From Clostridia bacterium (GTDB lineage: Bacteria; Bacillota; Clostridia; Christensenellales; RUG350), in assembly GCA_017631635.1 (NCBI GenBank), contig JAGBSX010000020.1:1-33533 (forward strand): DNA of 33,533 nucleotides. The letters are read 5' to 3'. The notes beneath the pieces were generated by a model, which did no database searches, was not told the DNA's origin, and saw only the letters and a program-made list of their open reading frames with translations. Position numbers and translations under genes: made by a program. Shown piece by piece: positions 7,209-16,024 of this stretch (position 1 is the stretch's first letter; each line of letters begins with the position of its first letter).

Positions 7209-8226
7209 TGTGCTTACCTCCTAACTTCTTGATAACTTTGGCTATATTCATAGAGATAGGACACTTGGTAGCACATCTACCACAGCCTACGCACGAATAC
7301 ATACCGTCGTTGTTGGCAGGGAAATATACTAGTTTGTGCATAAATCTCTGTCTAAATCTTTGCATCTGGGTATTACGTGGTTGTCCTGCACTCATCTTGG
7401 TAAAGTCAGAGTACATACAACTGTCCCAACATCTAAATCTCTTGACACCGTCGTTGGTCTTGAAATCTCTGATATCGTAGCATTGACAAGTAGGACATAC
7501 GTAGGTACAAGTACCACACGCTAGACAAGCCTCGCTGAGTCCCTCCCACTCCTCTTCGTTGAATATCTCGTTGAGATTGTCAGCAGTAAATCTAGTCATA
7601 TCTAGATTTTGAAGTGGCAATTTCTTGTTAATCTCTTTGGTCTTTGCCTTTTGCTCGTCTACCTTGGTGGAGTCAGCGTCTACTAGTAGTCCTGCTATAA
7701 GGGATAGCAACTTCTCACCCTTGTCGGTGATAGCGTCTAGGTACATCTCGCCGTCTACGATATATGACTTGACGTCAGCCACAGGCTCGGTGTTGTCTAC
7801 GCCAAATGATGCGCACATACAACTCTCGCTAGGAGCAGAACAGCCTAGTCCTACTATGATACCTGCCTCACGGCGATTTTGGTAATAAGTATCTACTGGC
7901 TCTGCCAAAAATACTCTGTCTAGCACCTCAAAACTCTTGCAGTCGCAAGGCTTGACTCCAAATACTACAAATGGAGCAGTCTCACTTCTATCATCTATGA
8001 CCTCTACGGTCTTGCCCTGCATCTTGAGGGAGTATAGGTCCATAGTTTGAGGGAAGAACATATCTTTGGGAGATCTAACCGTCTGAGCATTGAATACTAC
8101 CTCTTCACCGTCAGTCCACTTGGCAAAATTAACTTTGCCAGCCTTCTTGATAGGAGCGTACAAGTCGTACTCTCTAGAGATAACCTCATATAGTTTGGAT
8201 ATATTTGATAAACTAATCTTTTTCAT
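7201..8226 (-). CDS. flxB: 4Fe-4S dicluster electron-transfer subunit, FlxB/AsrA/HydB type
   Basis: A 341-residue soluble protein of the anaerobic sulfite reductase A / sulfhydrogenase beta type. The N-terminal part has the family stretch FGVKPCDCKSF and further cysteines in GLGCSAPSESCMCASF. The C-terminal part holds two cubane motifs, CLACGTCTYVCPTC and CVGCGRCATKCP. It probably relays electrons between FlxA flavin and the rest of the complex. The start codon overlaps the stop of flxC, and the end overlaps flxA, a sign of translational coupling. The names flxB and flxC are assigned by order relative to the known flxABCD cluster and could be exchanged. Confidence 0.8.
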   Translation of the reverse strand: MKKISLSNISKLYEVISREYDLYAPIKKAGKVNFAKWTDGEEVVFNAQTVRSPKDMFFPQTMDLYSLKMQGKTVEVIDDRSETAPFVVFGVKPCDCKSFEVLDRVFLAEPVDTYYQNRREAGIIVGLGCSAPSESCMCASFGVDNTEPVADVKSYIVDGEMYLDAITDKGEKLLSLIAGLLVDADSTKVDEQKAKTKEINKKLPLQNLDMTRFTADNLNEIFNEEEWEGLSEACLACGTCTYVCPTCQCYDIRDFKTNDGVKRFRCWDSCMYSDFTKMSAGQPRNTQMQRFRQRFMHKLVYFPANNDGMYSCVGCGRCATKCPISMNIAKVIKKLGGKHND

Positions 8227-9194
8227 TATTTGTTACCTCCAAATATATCGCTAGGATCTAGGTCGTCGGTAGTGTAGTTGGTCAATGGACCTCTGCTATC
8301 CACGTCTGCACCTGCTTGGTACTCTCCGTATAGAGTATTGATATCCTTGATAAACTTACGATTGATAAGATGTAGTGGTATGTGTTGAGGACATACTCTA
8401 CTGCACTCTCCACAGTCGGTACATCTACCTGCTACATGGAAGGCTCGTATGATATGGAACATACTCTCCTCAAACTCATTTGCATTTGACTTGGCAGATA
8501 CGCCACTAGCGTCGTTGTCAAATACGCATTTGACACACGAACAAGCAGGACATACATTTCTACAAGCATTACATCTAATACACTTGCTAAGTTCGCCTCT
8601 CCAAAACTCATATCTCTCGTCAGCAGTCATAGCCTCTAGTTTGGCTACTTCGCTAAATCTATCTAGAGATACGTTCTCTACACCTTGAGCCATACTCTCG
8701 TCGTAGGCTACGTGCTCCTTGCTCTTGCAAGTGAGACATTTCTCTAGCATAACTTCGCCCTTGACTACCTTGGATTCGCCGTATATGGTATCTATAATTA
8801 CCTCGTCTCCGTCTTCTTTGACAGATAAGATACCCTTGATACCCTTTGACTTGATCTTGTCAATATCTAGTTTGCCTTCGCAATCTATAGCGACAACGTA
8901 CACGTTGTCTCTCACGATACGGTGCTCTTTGAGTAGTTGATTGAAACTATAAGTATCGCAAGGCTTCATAAAGACTAGAGTCTTGCCCTCTTTCTTGCTC
9001 TCCTTGATGAGATACTTGGATAGATTTGCTCCACAAAATCCGTCGTATACAAAATCCTCCAACTCTTCTACACTCTCAAAGGTGGCTGGGGTGAGGTCAT
9101 AATCAAATTCACCCTTCTTCCAACCAATGACTCTCTTAACTTCGCCTGATAGGAGCATCTCGGATGCTTTTTTCTTGATATCGCTTACTTGCAT
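8226..9194 (-). CDS. flxC: 4Fe-4S dicluster electron-transfer subunit, FlxC type
   Basis: A 322-residue protein that looks like a divergent paralogue of its neighbour flxB. The N-terminal segment FMKPCDTYSFNQLLKEH recalls the F420-hydrogenase-beta/AsrA fold, CLTCKSKEH adds a cysteine pair, and the C-terminal half has two cubane motifs, CIRCNACRNVCPACSC and CTDCGECSRVCP. GGAGG lies before the ATG, inside the end of flxD, with a 10-base overlap. Role: internal electron wire of the Flx module between NADH-oxidising FlxA and FlxD/HdrA (inference from known complexes). Confidence 0.75.
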   Translation of the reverse strand: MQVSDIKKKASEMLLSGEVKRVIGWKKGEFDYDLTPATFESVEELEDFVYDGFCGANLSKYLIKESKKEGKTLVFMKPCDTYSFNQLLKEHRIVRDNVYVVAIDCEGKLDIDKIKSKGIKGILSVKEDGDEVIIDTIYGESKVVKGEVMLEKCLTCKSKEHVAYDESMAQGVENVSLDRFSEVAKLEAMTADERYEFWRGELSKCIRCNACRNVCPACSCVKCVFDNDASGVSAKSNANEFEESMFHIIRAFHVAGRCTDCGECSRVCPQHIPLHLINRKFIKDINTLYGEYQAGADVDSRGPLTNYTTDDLDPSDIFGGNK

Positions 9195-9619
9195 CTTAAA
9201 TCCTCCAATCTCTTATTTTCACCTAGTTCGTTGATAGTCTTGGCGAACTCGTTCATTACGTTGGCAAACTTCGCGCCCTCGGCAGCAGATACCCACTCTA
9301 CTCTGGTACGCTCTCTCTCTATGCCCATATAGTCAAGCATAGAAAATAGTAGAGACATACGTCTGCGAGCGTAGTAATTACCAGAAGTGTAGTGGCAGTC
9401 GCCAGGGTGGCAACCACACATAATCACGCCGTCTGCTCCTCTCTGAAATGCCTTGAGGATAAACATAGGATTCACTCTACACGAACAAGGTACTCTGATT
9501 ATCTTGACGTTGGCTGGGTATGACAATCTCGAAGATCCTGCTAGGTCTGCGCCTGCATAACTACACCAGTTGCAACAAAATGCTACTATCAAAGGAGTAT
9601 ATTCTTTTACCTCTTGCAT
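9185..9619 (-). CDS. flxD: MvhD/FlxD-type iron-sulfur subunit linking to HdrA
   Basis: A 144-residue protein of the methyl-viologen-reducing hydrogenase delta family. Cysteines occur as CCNWCSYAGADLAG, RVPCSCRVNP and MCGCHPGDCHY, the pattern that binds a [2Fe-2S] cluster in MvhD. In known complexes MvhD or FlxD passes electrons from a hydrogenase, formate dehydrogenase or FlxABC module to the flavin of HdrA. No hydrogenase or formate dehydrogenase gene is in the window, so the donor here is most likely FlxABC and NADH. The first 13 bases overlap the 3' end of hdrA, with GGAGG in the overlap. Confidence 0.88.
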   Translation of the reverse strand: MQEVKEYTPLIVAFCCNWCSYAGADLAGSSRLSYPANVKIIRVPCSCRVNPMFILKAFQRGADGVIMCGCHPGDCHYTSGNYYARRRMSLLFSMLDYMGIERERTRVEWVSAAEGAKFANVMNEFAKTINELGENKRLEDLRCK

Positions 9620-11601
9620 ATTGCCTCCACTTCTGCCATTATTTGCTTATTCGCAAAGCCCTTGAGGTCCATAGCACCTGATGGGCAAGCAACGGTACAA
9701 GCGCCACAACCTTGACATATAGCCTGATTAACTTGGGATACACGTCTAGTCTCGGTCTTGCCTCCGCCTAGTCTAAATTCTTTGTCTACATAAGTGATAG
9801 CGCCGTATGGACATACGTTGGCACATACGCTACAACCATTACACATACTCTCGTCTGGACCTGCTACGCAAGCATTACCCTTGAGAGTATTCTTGGCTAG
9901 TAGTCCTATTACCTTGGCGGCACAAGCGCTAGCCTGTGATACCGTCTCTGGGATATCCTTTGGTCCTTGGCATACACCAGATAGGAATATACCTGCCGTA
10001 GGAGACTCTACTGGTCTCAACTTGGCGTGCGCCTCGGTGAGGAAGTTGTTGGTATCGATAGAGGTAGTGAGCAAAGTCGCTATTCTACGTACGCTTGGTT
10101 CTGGCTCGATAGCCGTGGCTAGTACCACCATATCACTCTCTATGAGGACTTGCTCATTGTTGATGAGGTCGCTACCTTGTACGAGTAGTTTGCCATTTGG
10201 TTGAGGATATACCTTGCCGACCATACCCTTGATATAATCCACTCCGTATTGCTCGGCTGCTCTACGATAAAACTCGTCGTAGTTCTTGCCTGGGGTACGC
10301 ACGTCTATATAGAATATGTGTACCTTGACGTCTGGATATTTCTCACGAATAAGCATAGCATGCTTGGCGGTGTACATACAGCATATCTTGGAGCAGTATG
10401 GTTTGCCACAACCAGAGGTGTCACGTGAGCCTACGCATTGGATAAAGGTAATGTCGTGAGGATGCTCGCCGTCTGATGGACGAAGCAAAGTACCCTTGGT
10501 AGGTCCTGCTGCGTTCATAAGTCTCTCTAGTTCTAGAGAGGTGACTACGTCTTTGCTCTCGTTGTATGCATATTCGCCAAACTTGTCTAGGTCTATCGTC
10601 TTGTATCCTGTGGCTACTACGATAGCGCCGTACTCTCTCTCGACTATCTCGTCGGTTTGGGTGTAATCTATGGCGTTTGAAGGACACTTCATAGCGCATA
10701 GTCCACACTTGCCGTTCTTAATCTTGAGACATTGTTGTGGGTCGATAACCGCGATATTTGGTATAGCCTGTGCAAATGGTATGTAGATAGCAGGACGATT
10801 GTTTAGTCCTTGGTTAAACTCATTTAGTCCCTTCTTGGAAGGACAAGCGTTCATACATACTCCACAGCCTGTACAAGCGTCTTCGTTGATATATCTAGCC
10901 TTCTTGCGAATCTTGACGGAGAAATTGCCTACAAATCCCTTGACGTCCTCTATCTCACTATAGGTGTATAGAGTAATCTTCTCGTTTTGCGCTACGTCCA
11001 CCATCTTGGGGGTGAGGATACAAGCAGCACAGTCCAAAGTTGGGAAAGTCTTGTCTAGTTGAGCCATACGGCCACCGATAGTAGGCTTGGTCTCTACGAT
11101 ATCTACCTCGTAGCCTGCCTCTGCTATATCTAGAGCAGATTGGATACCTGCGATACCTCCACCTATGACAAGTGCTCTCTTGGTCACCTTGGTCTCACCT
11201 GCGGTGAGAGGTGCATTGAGATTAACCTTGGCTATAGCGGTACGGGCTAGTATGATAGCCTTCTCAGTACCTTCTTCGATATCCTTGTGTATCCAGGATA
11301 CTTGCTCACGAATATTGGCTATCTCTACCATGTATGGATTGATACCTGCTGATTCGGCAGTCTTGCGGAAAGTAGCCTCGTGCATACGAGGAGAACAAGA
11401 ACATACTACTACTCCTGTCAAATTGTGTTCTTTGATAGCTTGACGGATGAGTTGTTGTCCGTTTTCGCTACACATATATTGATATTGGGTGGAGAATACT
11501 ACGCCAGGCTCACTCTTGACAGCCTCTGCGACTCTCTCTACGTCTACCGTAGCGGCGATATTGCTACCACACCAACATACGAATACTCCTATTCTTTGCA
11601 T
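9607..11601 (-). CDS. hdrA: HdrA, flavin and iron-sulfur subunit (electron bifurcation candidate)
   Basis: A 664-residue HdrA of normal length. The N-terminal domain (1-140) has the family cysteines in VCWCGSN, YMCSENG and VVCSCSPRMHEATF. A FAD-binding thioredoxin-reductase-like domain starts with VIGGGIAGIQ near residue 145. A ferredoxin insert has CTGCGVCMNACP and CGLCAMKCP, and the C-terminus ends with CNGCSVCANVCPYGAI and CQGCGACTVACPSGAM. In methanogens the HdrA FAD bifurcates electrons between ferredoxin and HdrBC. The same chemistry is proposed for bacterial HdrABC-Flx complexes. The sequence shows the fold and clusters; bifurcation itself is inferred. It lies between hdrC and flxD. 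Confidence 0.9.
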   Translation of the reverse strand: MQRIGVFVCWCGSNIAATVDVERVAEAVKSEPGVVFSTQYQYMCSENGQQLIRQAIKEHNLTGVVVCSCSPRMHEATFRKTAESAGINPYMVEIANIREQVSWIHKDIEEGTEKAIILARTAIAKVNLNAPLTAGETKVTKRALVIGGGIAGIQSALDIAEAGYEVDIVETKPTIGGRMAQLDKTFPTLDCAACILTPKMVDVAQNEKITLYTYSEIEDVKGFVGNFSVKIRKKARYINEDACTGCGVCMNACPSKKGLNEFNQGLNNRPAIYIPFAQAIPNIAVIDPQQCLKIKNGKCGLCAMKCPSNAIDYTQTDEIVEREYGAIVVATGYKTIDLDKFGEYAYNESKDVVTSLELERLMNAAGPTKGTLLRPSDGEHPHDITFIQCVGSRDTSGCGKPYCSKICCMYTAKHAMLIREKYPDVKVHIFYIDVRTPGKNYDEFYRRAAEQYGVDYIKGMVGKVYPQPNGKLLVQGSDLINNEQVLIESDMVVLATAIEPEPSVRRIATLLTTSIDTNNFLTEAHAKLRPVESPTAGIFLSGVCQGPKDIPETVSQASACAAKVIGLLAKNTLKGNACVAGPDESMCNGCSVCANVCPYGAITYVDKEFRLGGGKTETRRVSQVNQAICQGCGACTVACPSGAMDLKGFANKQIMAEVEAICKR

Positions 11602-11613
11602 AGTCTTTCTTCC

Positions 11614-12000
11614 TTATTTATTGTACTTTCTAAATGCACTCACCAACAATTGTTGAGGTATAGTCTCATCTATCTTGGCTGGGATATCCTCTGCCTTGAT
11701 CTTGTTGGCGTATTGTTGTCTAACTACTGCGTCTCTCACAGCCTCTATCACTTGTGCAGGGGCTACGTTTCTAGGACATCTCTCCACACAAGCCATACAG
11801 GATAGACACGTCCATATAGACTTGCTCTGCATCAATTTCTCTATATCTCCTCTCTCGATAAGGGTGACAAATTGATGAGGTTTGATATCCATATCGTTGT
11901 ATGCAGGGCATCTGCCACTACATTTGCCACATCTCATACAAGCGGAGGTGTCCGTGCCACTATAACGCTTGACGTCTGATAATAAATACTTGTCTTCCAT
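11614..12000 (-). CDS. hdrC: HdrC, 4Fe-4S subunit
   Basis: A 128-residue protein, slightly shorter than many HdrC, with two cubane motifs: CMRCGKCSGRCPAY near residue 21 and CLSCMACVERCPRN near residue 66. HdrC connects HdrA to the HdrB active site. Its ATG lies one base after the hdrB stop, with AGGAGG upstream. The tight hdrB-hdrC-hdrA order supports one complex. Confidence 0.87.
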   Translation of the reverse strand: MEDKYLLSDVKRYSGTDTSACMRCGKCSGRCPAYNDMDIKPHQFVTLIERGDIEKLMQSKSIWTCLSCMACVERCPRNVAPAQVIEAVRDAVVRQQYANKIKAEDIPAKIDETIPQQLLVSAFRKYNK

Positions 12001-12001
12001 A

Positions 12002-12787
12002 TCAGTCCTCCTTTACCCCTAGTGCCTCGGCTAGTATCTCGGTGAAATACTTGACGTCTACGACGCTATCGCCCATATGCTTGAGGTTGTACATACATAG
12101 TGGGCAAGCGGTGATGACCATATCTGCTCCGTTGGCGCTAGCACTATCTAGTATAGCATTTGACTTCTTCTTGGAGATGGCTGGCTCGTCTAGTGATACG
12201 TACGCACCACAACACTCGTTGCGATATGGATATACTACTGGAGTGGCACCTATTGCCTTGATAAAATCCTCTATAATGGTAGGATTCTCCGGATTGTCAA
12301 AAGCCATGACCTTGCTAGGACGAAGCAATAGACAACCATAATATGCTCCTATCTTGACACCCTTGAGAGGGTTGACTACCTTCGCCTTGAGGTTGTCCCA
12401 ACCTACGTAGTCGCGTAGCATCTCTAGATAATGAATAACCTCTGTCTCTCCTGCATACTCCTCTTCTAGTTGGAGGTAGTTGTTCGCCTTGAGTCTGACG
12501 TTAGCATCAGATATCATATCTTCGTTGACACGCTTGAGTACGTTGTGGCAAGCCGAACATAGAGTCAATAGTTTGCCATCCTCTCCCTTGGCGTAATTTA
12601 GCGTCCTGACGGCGCTGAGTTTGGTGGCTATCTCATCTCTCGCTTGAGGATAGACAGCACCACAACATTGCCACTCTTCTATCTCTTTCACATCTAGTCC
12701 CAAAGCCTCTACACACTTGAGCGCATAGTTGTTTAACTCTTTTGCCTTGGTCTTGAGAGTGCAACCTGGATAATAACTAAATCTCAT
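12002..12787 (-). CDS. hdrB: HdrB, catalytic subunit with two CCG domains
   Basis: A 261-residue protein starting MRFSYYPGCTLKTKAKE. A longer in-frame start at 12856 would run into fumC and lacks a ribosome binding site, while AAGGAG precedes 12787. Two CCG domains are visible: QCCGAVYP with LCSACHN, and ECCGAYVS with ITACPLCMYNL, plus the YYGCLLLRP segment typical of HdrB. All cysteines needed for the paired non-cubane [4Fe-4S] clusters of HdrB therefore seem present, so it should handle a thiol/disulfide or similar acceptor. Its physiological partner in a bacterium without methanogenic thiols is unknown. Ten bases separate it from fumC. Confidence 0.88.
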   Translation of the reverse strand: MRFSYYPGCTLKTKAKELNNYALKCVEALGLDVKEIEEWQCCGAVYPQARDEIATKLSAVRTLNYAKGEDGKLLTLCSACHNVLKRVNEDMISDANVRLKANNYLQLEEEYAGETEVIHYLEMLRDYVGWDNLKAKVVNPLKGVKIGAYYGCLLLRPSKVMAFDNPENPTIIEDFIKAIGATPVVYPYRNECCGAYVSLDEPAISKKKSNAILDSASANGADMVITACPLCMYNLKHMGDSVVDVKYFTEILAEALGVKED

Positions 12788-12797
12788 ATTATTCTCC

Positions 12798-14162
12798 TTA
12801 TACCATCTGCTCTGGATGGAATACTTCATCAAATTGTTCTGCCGTGAGGAATCCAAGTTCTACACAAGCCTCTTTGAGAGAAATGTTGTCCTTGTATGCC
12901 TTCTTGGCAGTCTTAGCCGCATTGTCGTAGCCGATATATGGATTGAGTGCAGTCACTAGCATCAATGAATTGTGCAAGTTGTGCGCCATCTTCTCCTTGT
13001 TGGCCCTGATACCGCTGACGCATCTGTCGTTGAAAGACACTAGACCGTCTGCTAGTAGTACTACGGATTGCAAGAAATTGTATGCTATGACTGGCATAAA
13101 TACGTTTAACTCAAAGTTGCCTTGAGATGCTGCAAATCCTATAGCGGCGTCGTTGCCCATGACTTGAACTGCTATCATAGTCATAGATTCGCATTGGGTA
13201 GGATTGACCTTGCCTGGCATGATAGAACTGCCTGGCTCGTTCTCTGGGATAAATATCTCTCCTATACCACAACGAGGACCACTACTTAGCCATCTGATAT
13301 CGTTGGCTATCTTCATCATATCTGCTGCTAGTGCCTTGACTGCACCGTGAGCAAACGCTATGTCGTCCTTGGCTGTGAGTGCGTGGAATTTATTCTGGGC
13401 GGTCACGAAATCTTTGCCTGTGAGTAGGCTAACTTGACGTGCTACCTCCTCGGCAAAGCCCTTGGGAGCATTTAGTCCAGTACCTACTGCAGTACCTCCT
13501 AGAGCCAACTCCTTGAGTCCAGGTAGAGTAGCCTGTATCATAGCCTTGGTCTTTTCTAACATATTTCTCCAGCCACTAATCTCTTGTGAAAAAGATACTG
13601 GTACTGCGTCTTGGAGGTGGGTACGACCACTCTTGACTATACCCTCGTTCTCTACCTCTAGTCTCTTGAAGGTAGCGATAAGGGTGTCCATAGCTGGGAA
13701 TAGTTTGTCCTCTATCGCTATGACTGCAGATATGTGCATAGCAGTAGGGAAAGTGTCGTTAGAACTCTGAGACATGTTGATATGGTCGTTGGGGTGTAGT
13801 AGTTTTTTGCCACACATCTCGTTGCCACGGTTGGCGATAACTTCGTTGGCGTTCATATTTGATTGAGTACCACTACCCGTCTGCCATACTACTAGTGGAA
13901 AATGCTCGTAGAGTTCGCCAGATATAACCTCGTCGCAAGCGCTAGAGATATATCTCAACTTCTCATCATCTAGTTTGCCTAGCACGTTGTTGGCTAGTGC
14001 GGCGGCTTTCTTGAGTATACCAAATGCGTGAGTAATCTCACGAGGCATAATCTCCGTGCCTATCTTAAAGTTTTGATGGCTACGCTCCGTCTGTGCCGCC
14101 CAATACTTGTCGGCAGGCACTTGCATCTCGCCCATCGAATCTCTCTCTATACGGTATTGCAT
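12798..14162 (-). CDS. fumC: Class II fumarate hydratase
   Basis: A 454-residue enzyme of the oxygen-stable, iron-free fumarase class, interconverting malate and fumarate. Signatures are [15 protein letters not shown] near residue 98, the [13 protein letters not shown] [12 protein letters not shown], and the flexible catalytic loop [15 protein letters not shown] near residue 315. AGGAGG lies before the ATG. It sits 19 bases after the dehydrogenase gene and 10 before hdrB, so malate dehydration is tied to the Hdr-Flx-fumarate reductase set. In this position it would supply fumarate to the terminal reductase. Confidence 0.95.
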   Translation of the reverse strand: MQYRIERDSMGEMQVPADKYWAAQTERSHQNFKIGTEIMPREITHAFGILKKAAALANNVLGKLDDEKLRYISSACDEVISGELYEHFPLVVWQTGSGTQSNMNANEVIANRGNEMCGKKLLHPNDHINMSQSSNDTFPTAMHISAVIAIEDKLFPAMDTLIATFKRLEVENEGIVKSGRTHLQDAVPVSFSQEISGWRNMLEKTKAMIQATLPGLKELALGGTAVGTGLNAPKGFAEEVARQVSLLTGKDFVTAQNKFHALTAKDDIAFAHGAVKALAADMMKIANDIRWLSSGPRCGIGEIFIPENEPGSSIMPGKVNPTQCESMTMIAVQVMGNDAAIGFAASQGNFELNVFMPVIAYNFLQSVVLLADGLVSFNDRCVSGIRANKEKMAHNLHNSLMLVTALNPYIGYDNAAKTAKKAYKDNISLKEACVELGFLTAEQFDEVFHPEQMV

Positions 14163-14181
14163 AGTCTCCTCCTATTATCTA

Positions 14182-15129
14182 TTAGACCTCAAGTTGAGCA
14201 ATTACTCCCTTGAGTGTGTCGCTACTCTTTCTAAATGCTATCTCCTCTGCCTCGTCAAACTTAGGACTAACGGTAGCAATTACACCGTCCTTGCCCACTA
14301 CTGCTAGTAGAGAGGTGTATACTTCGTCTACGCCAAATTGTCCCTTCATCAAAGTACCTACGGTGATGACGGAGTGGCTATCTCTAAATATGCAGTCGCA
14401 TAGGTGCGCTACCGAAGATGCTATACCATTGTAGGTAGCACCCTTGAGAGATATGATTTGACCACCACTCTTGCGTACCCAAGTCTCTATCTCCTCGTGA
14501 GTATACTCAGGTTTTGCAAAATACGCGTTGTCTAGATTTGCCTCAAAGTCTGCTAGAGACATACCTGCTATATTGATATGAGACCAACCTACGAAAGAAC
14601 TATCACCGTGCTCACCGTATACGTTTGCCTCTATCTGCTCTGGGTTAACGTGATATAGTTCGCTAAGTTTGCTACGAAGTCTAGCAGTATCTAGCAAAGT
14701 ACCCGAACCTATGACGTGGCTAGATGGTATACCAGATGCCTTGGCAAATACGTAGGTCATGACGTCTACTGGGTTGCTAACTATGACGTAGATAGCATTT
14801 GGCGCATACTTGGCAATCTGAGGAGCGATACTCTTCATAATGTTGGTATTGATTTGGGCTAGGTCTAGTCTAGTTTGACCAGGCTTGCGTGCCACACCAG
14901 AAGTAATAACTACGATATCACTACCTACTGCATCAGGATAATCGCCGTCGTATATAGTAGCATTGCCACTAAATGGTGCTGCGTGCGCAATATCGATAGC
15001 CTCACCCTTTGCCTTGTCCTTGTTGATATCAATCATAACTATCTCCGAAGCAATACGCTCGGTGATAAGTGTGTACGCAATAGTAGAACCTACTGCACCT
15101 GCTCCAATAATGGTTACCTTGTTCTTCAT
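14182..15129 (-). CDS. LDH/MDH-superfamily dehydrogenase, LDH lineage with malate-type arginine
   Basis: A 315-residue NAD-dependent 2-hydroxyacid dehydrogenase with N-terminal IIGAGAVGSTIAYTL. The catalytic block VYGEHGDSSFVGWSH and the DTARLRSKL segment look like L-lactate dehydrogenase. The substrate-specificity loop reads GVARKPGQTRLDL. The position that is usually Gln in lactate enzymes (LDH numbering 102) is Arg81 here, the residue that in malate dehydrogenases pairs with the second carboxylate. The catalytic arginine follows at 87. With fumarase and fumarate reductase downstream, malate dehydrogenase activity is the better guess, but automated annotation would probably call it ldh, and some Clostridia LDH-annotated proteins carry the same Arg. 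GGAGAGG precedes the ATG. Confidence 0.85.
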   Translation of the reverse strand: MKNKVTIIGAGAVGSTIAYTLITERIASEIVMIDINKDKAKGEAIDIAHAAPFSGNATIYDGDYPDAVGSDIVVITSGVARKPGQTRLDLAQINTNIMKSIAPQIAKYAPNAIYVIVSNPVDVMTYVFAKASGIPSSHVIGSGTLLDTARLRSKLSELYHVNPEQIEANVYGEHGDSSFVGWSHINIAGMSLADFEANLDNAYFAKPEYTHEEIETWVRKSGGQIISLKGATYNGIASSVAHLCDCIFRDSHSVITVGTLMKGQFGVDEVYTSLLAVVGKDGVIATVSPKFDEAEEIAFRKSSDTLKGVIAQLEV

Positions 15130-15196
15130 GTTAACCTCTCCTTAAAACTTATTATTATTTTTTTCAATATTTTCTCTACGGTCTCCCGTAAATTGA

Positions 15197-15832
15197 CTAA
15201 TTTAATTCGTTCAAATCCTTGAACGTCTTGGACAATAGCGCTAGGGATACTGCCAAATTCTCATTCTTCACCACTATTCCCTGTGGTACTCGTAGGTGTA
15301 CGGGGGCGAAATTCCATATAGCCTTGATACCAGCATCTATCAACATATCGCATACGCTCTGCGCAGATGACTGGGGTACTGTGATGATACCTATCTTGAC
15401 CTCATTCTCTACACATATACGAGGCAACTTCTGTATATGATAGATTTGCTTGCCTTTCTCGGTATTGCCCTCCATAGCGTAGTTGCTATCAAATCCTGCA
15501 ACTATGCGTAGTCCATATTCGGAAAATCCTACGTAGTCTAGCAAGGCTCTGCCCAACTTACCCGTGCCTACTAGCACGGCAGGAGTATCGTCTCTATATC
15601 CTAGATAAGTCTCTAGGGCGTGTAGCAAATCTGCTACTAGATATCCTACTCTAGGTTTGCCCCCCTCACATATCATAGCCAAGTCCTTGCGTACTAGCAC
15701 CTCACCCATCTTGAGTGCTTGGGATATGGCTGTGGCAGATATATGATCTCTATCATCTGGCAAATCTTTGAGATACGCTAGATATATAGGCAACCTGGAT
15801 AATACTGCCTTGGAAACTCTAGTTTTGACCAT
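15197..15832 (-). CDS. rex: Redox-sensing transcriptional repressor Rex
   Basis: A 211-residue protein starting MVKTRVSKAVLSRLPIYL. GAGGAAG precedes this ATG, so the longer upstream reading is rejected. The N-terminal winged helix (about 1-80) includes ISATAISQALKMGEVLVRKDLA. The Rossmann domain starts with VLVGTGKLGRALLDY near residue 88, where NADH binds. Rex senses the NADH/NAD+ ratio and represses fermentation and electron-transfer genes. It appears to be the first gene of the same transcription unit as the dehydrogenase, fumC, hdrBCA, flxDCBA and tfrBA: the next gene starts 67 bases downstream with no clear terminator between. A small TACGG/CCGTA hairpin (15177-15190) lies in that gap. 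Confidence 0.92.
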   Translation of the reverse strand: MVKTRVSKAVLSRLPIYLAYLKDLPDDRDHISATAISQALKMGEVLVRKDLAMICEGGKPRVGYLVADLLHALETYLGYRDDTPAVLVGTGKLGRALLDYVGFSEYGLRIVAGFDSNYAMEGNTEKGKQIYHIQKLPRICVENEVKIGIITVPQSSAQSVCDMLIDAGIKAIWNFAPVHLRVPQGIVVKNENLAVSLALLSKTFKDLNELN

Positions 15833-15864
15833 AACTTCCTCACGACTGATTTTGTAGAAAAATG

Positions 15865-15900
15865 TATCAATATAATCATATCGATATAATTGTACTGATA
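15865..15900. promoter_or_regulatory. 36-bp imperfect palindrome in the rex leader
   Basis: A dyad centred on the perfect ATATCGATAT (15878-15887). The outer arms start TATCAATATAAT and end ATTGTACTGATA, with 10 of 13 outer positions paired. It lies between the rex promoter and the rex start codon. It does not match the usual Rex operator (TTGTGA-type or TTGTTAA-type arms). It may be an operator or a transcript hairpin. Confidence 0.5.
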
Positions 15901-15937
15901 TCAAAATACAAAATACTAGTATAATGATTGTATCGCC

Positions 15938-15966
15938 ATTATATCATACAAAAATTCTCTTGGCAA
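15938..15966 (-). promoter_or_regulatory. Promoter of the rex / redox operon
   Basis: On the minus strand TTGCCA (15961-15966), a 17-base spacer and TATAAT (15938-15943) precede rex, leaving a leader of about 100 bases that contains the 36-bp palindrome. Confidence 0.65.
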
Positions 15967-16024
15967 CAAATTTAGGGAATGTTTCGATATTTTTTTATTG
16001 ATTTTTTTTAAAATCTTTTTTCAA

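Noticed and set aside
12788..12856. Longer start for hdrB
   Set aside because: It would overlap the 3' end of fumC and lacks a ribosome binding site; AAGGAG precedes the start at 12787.
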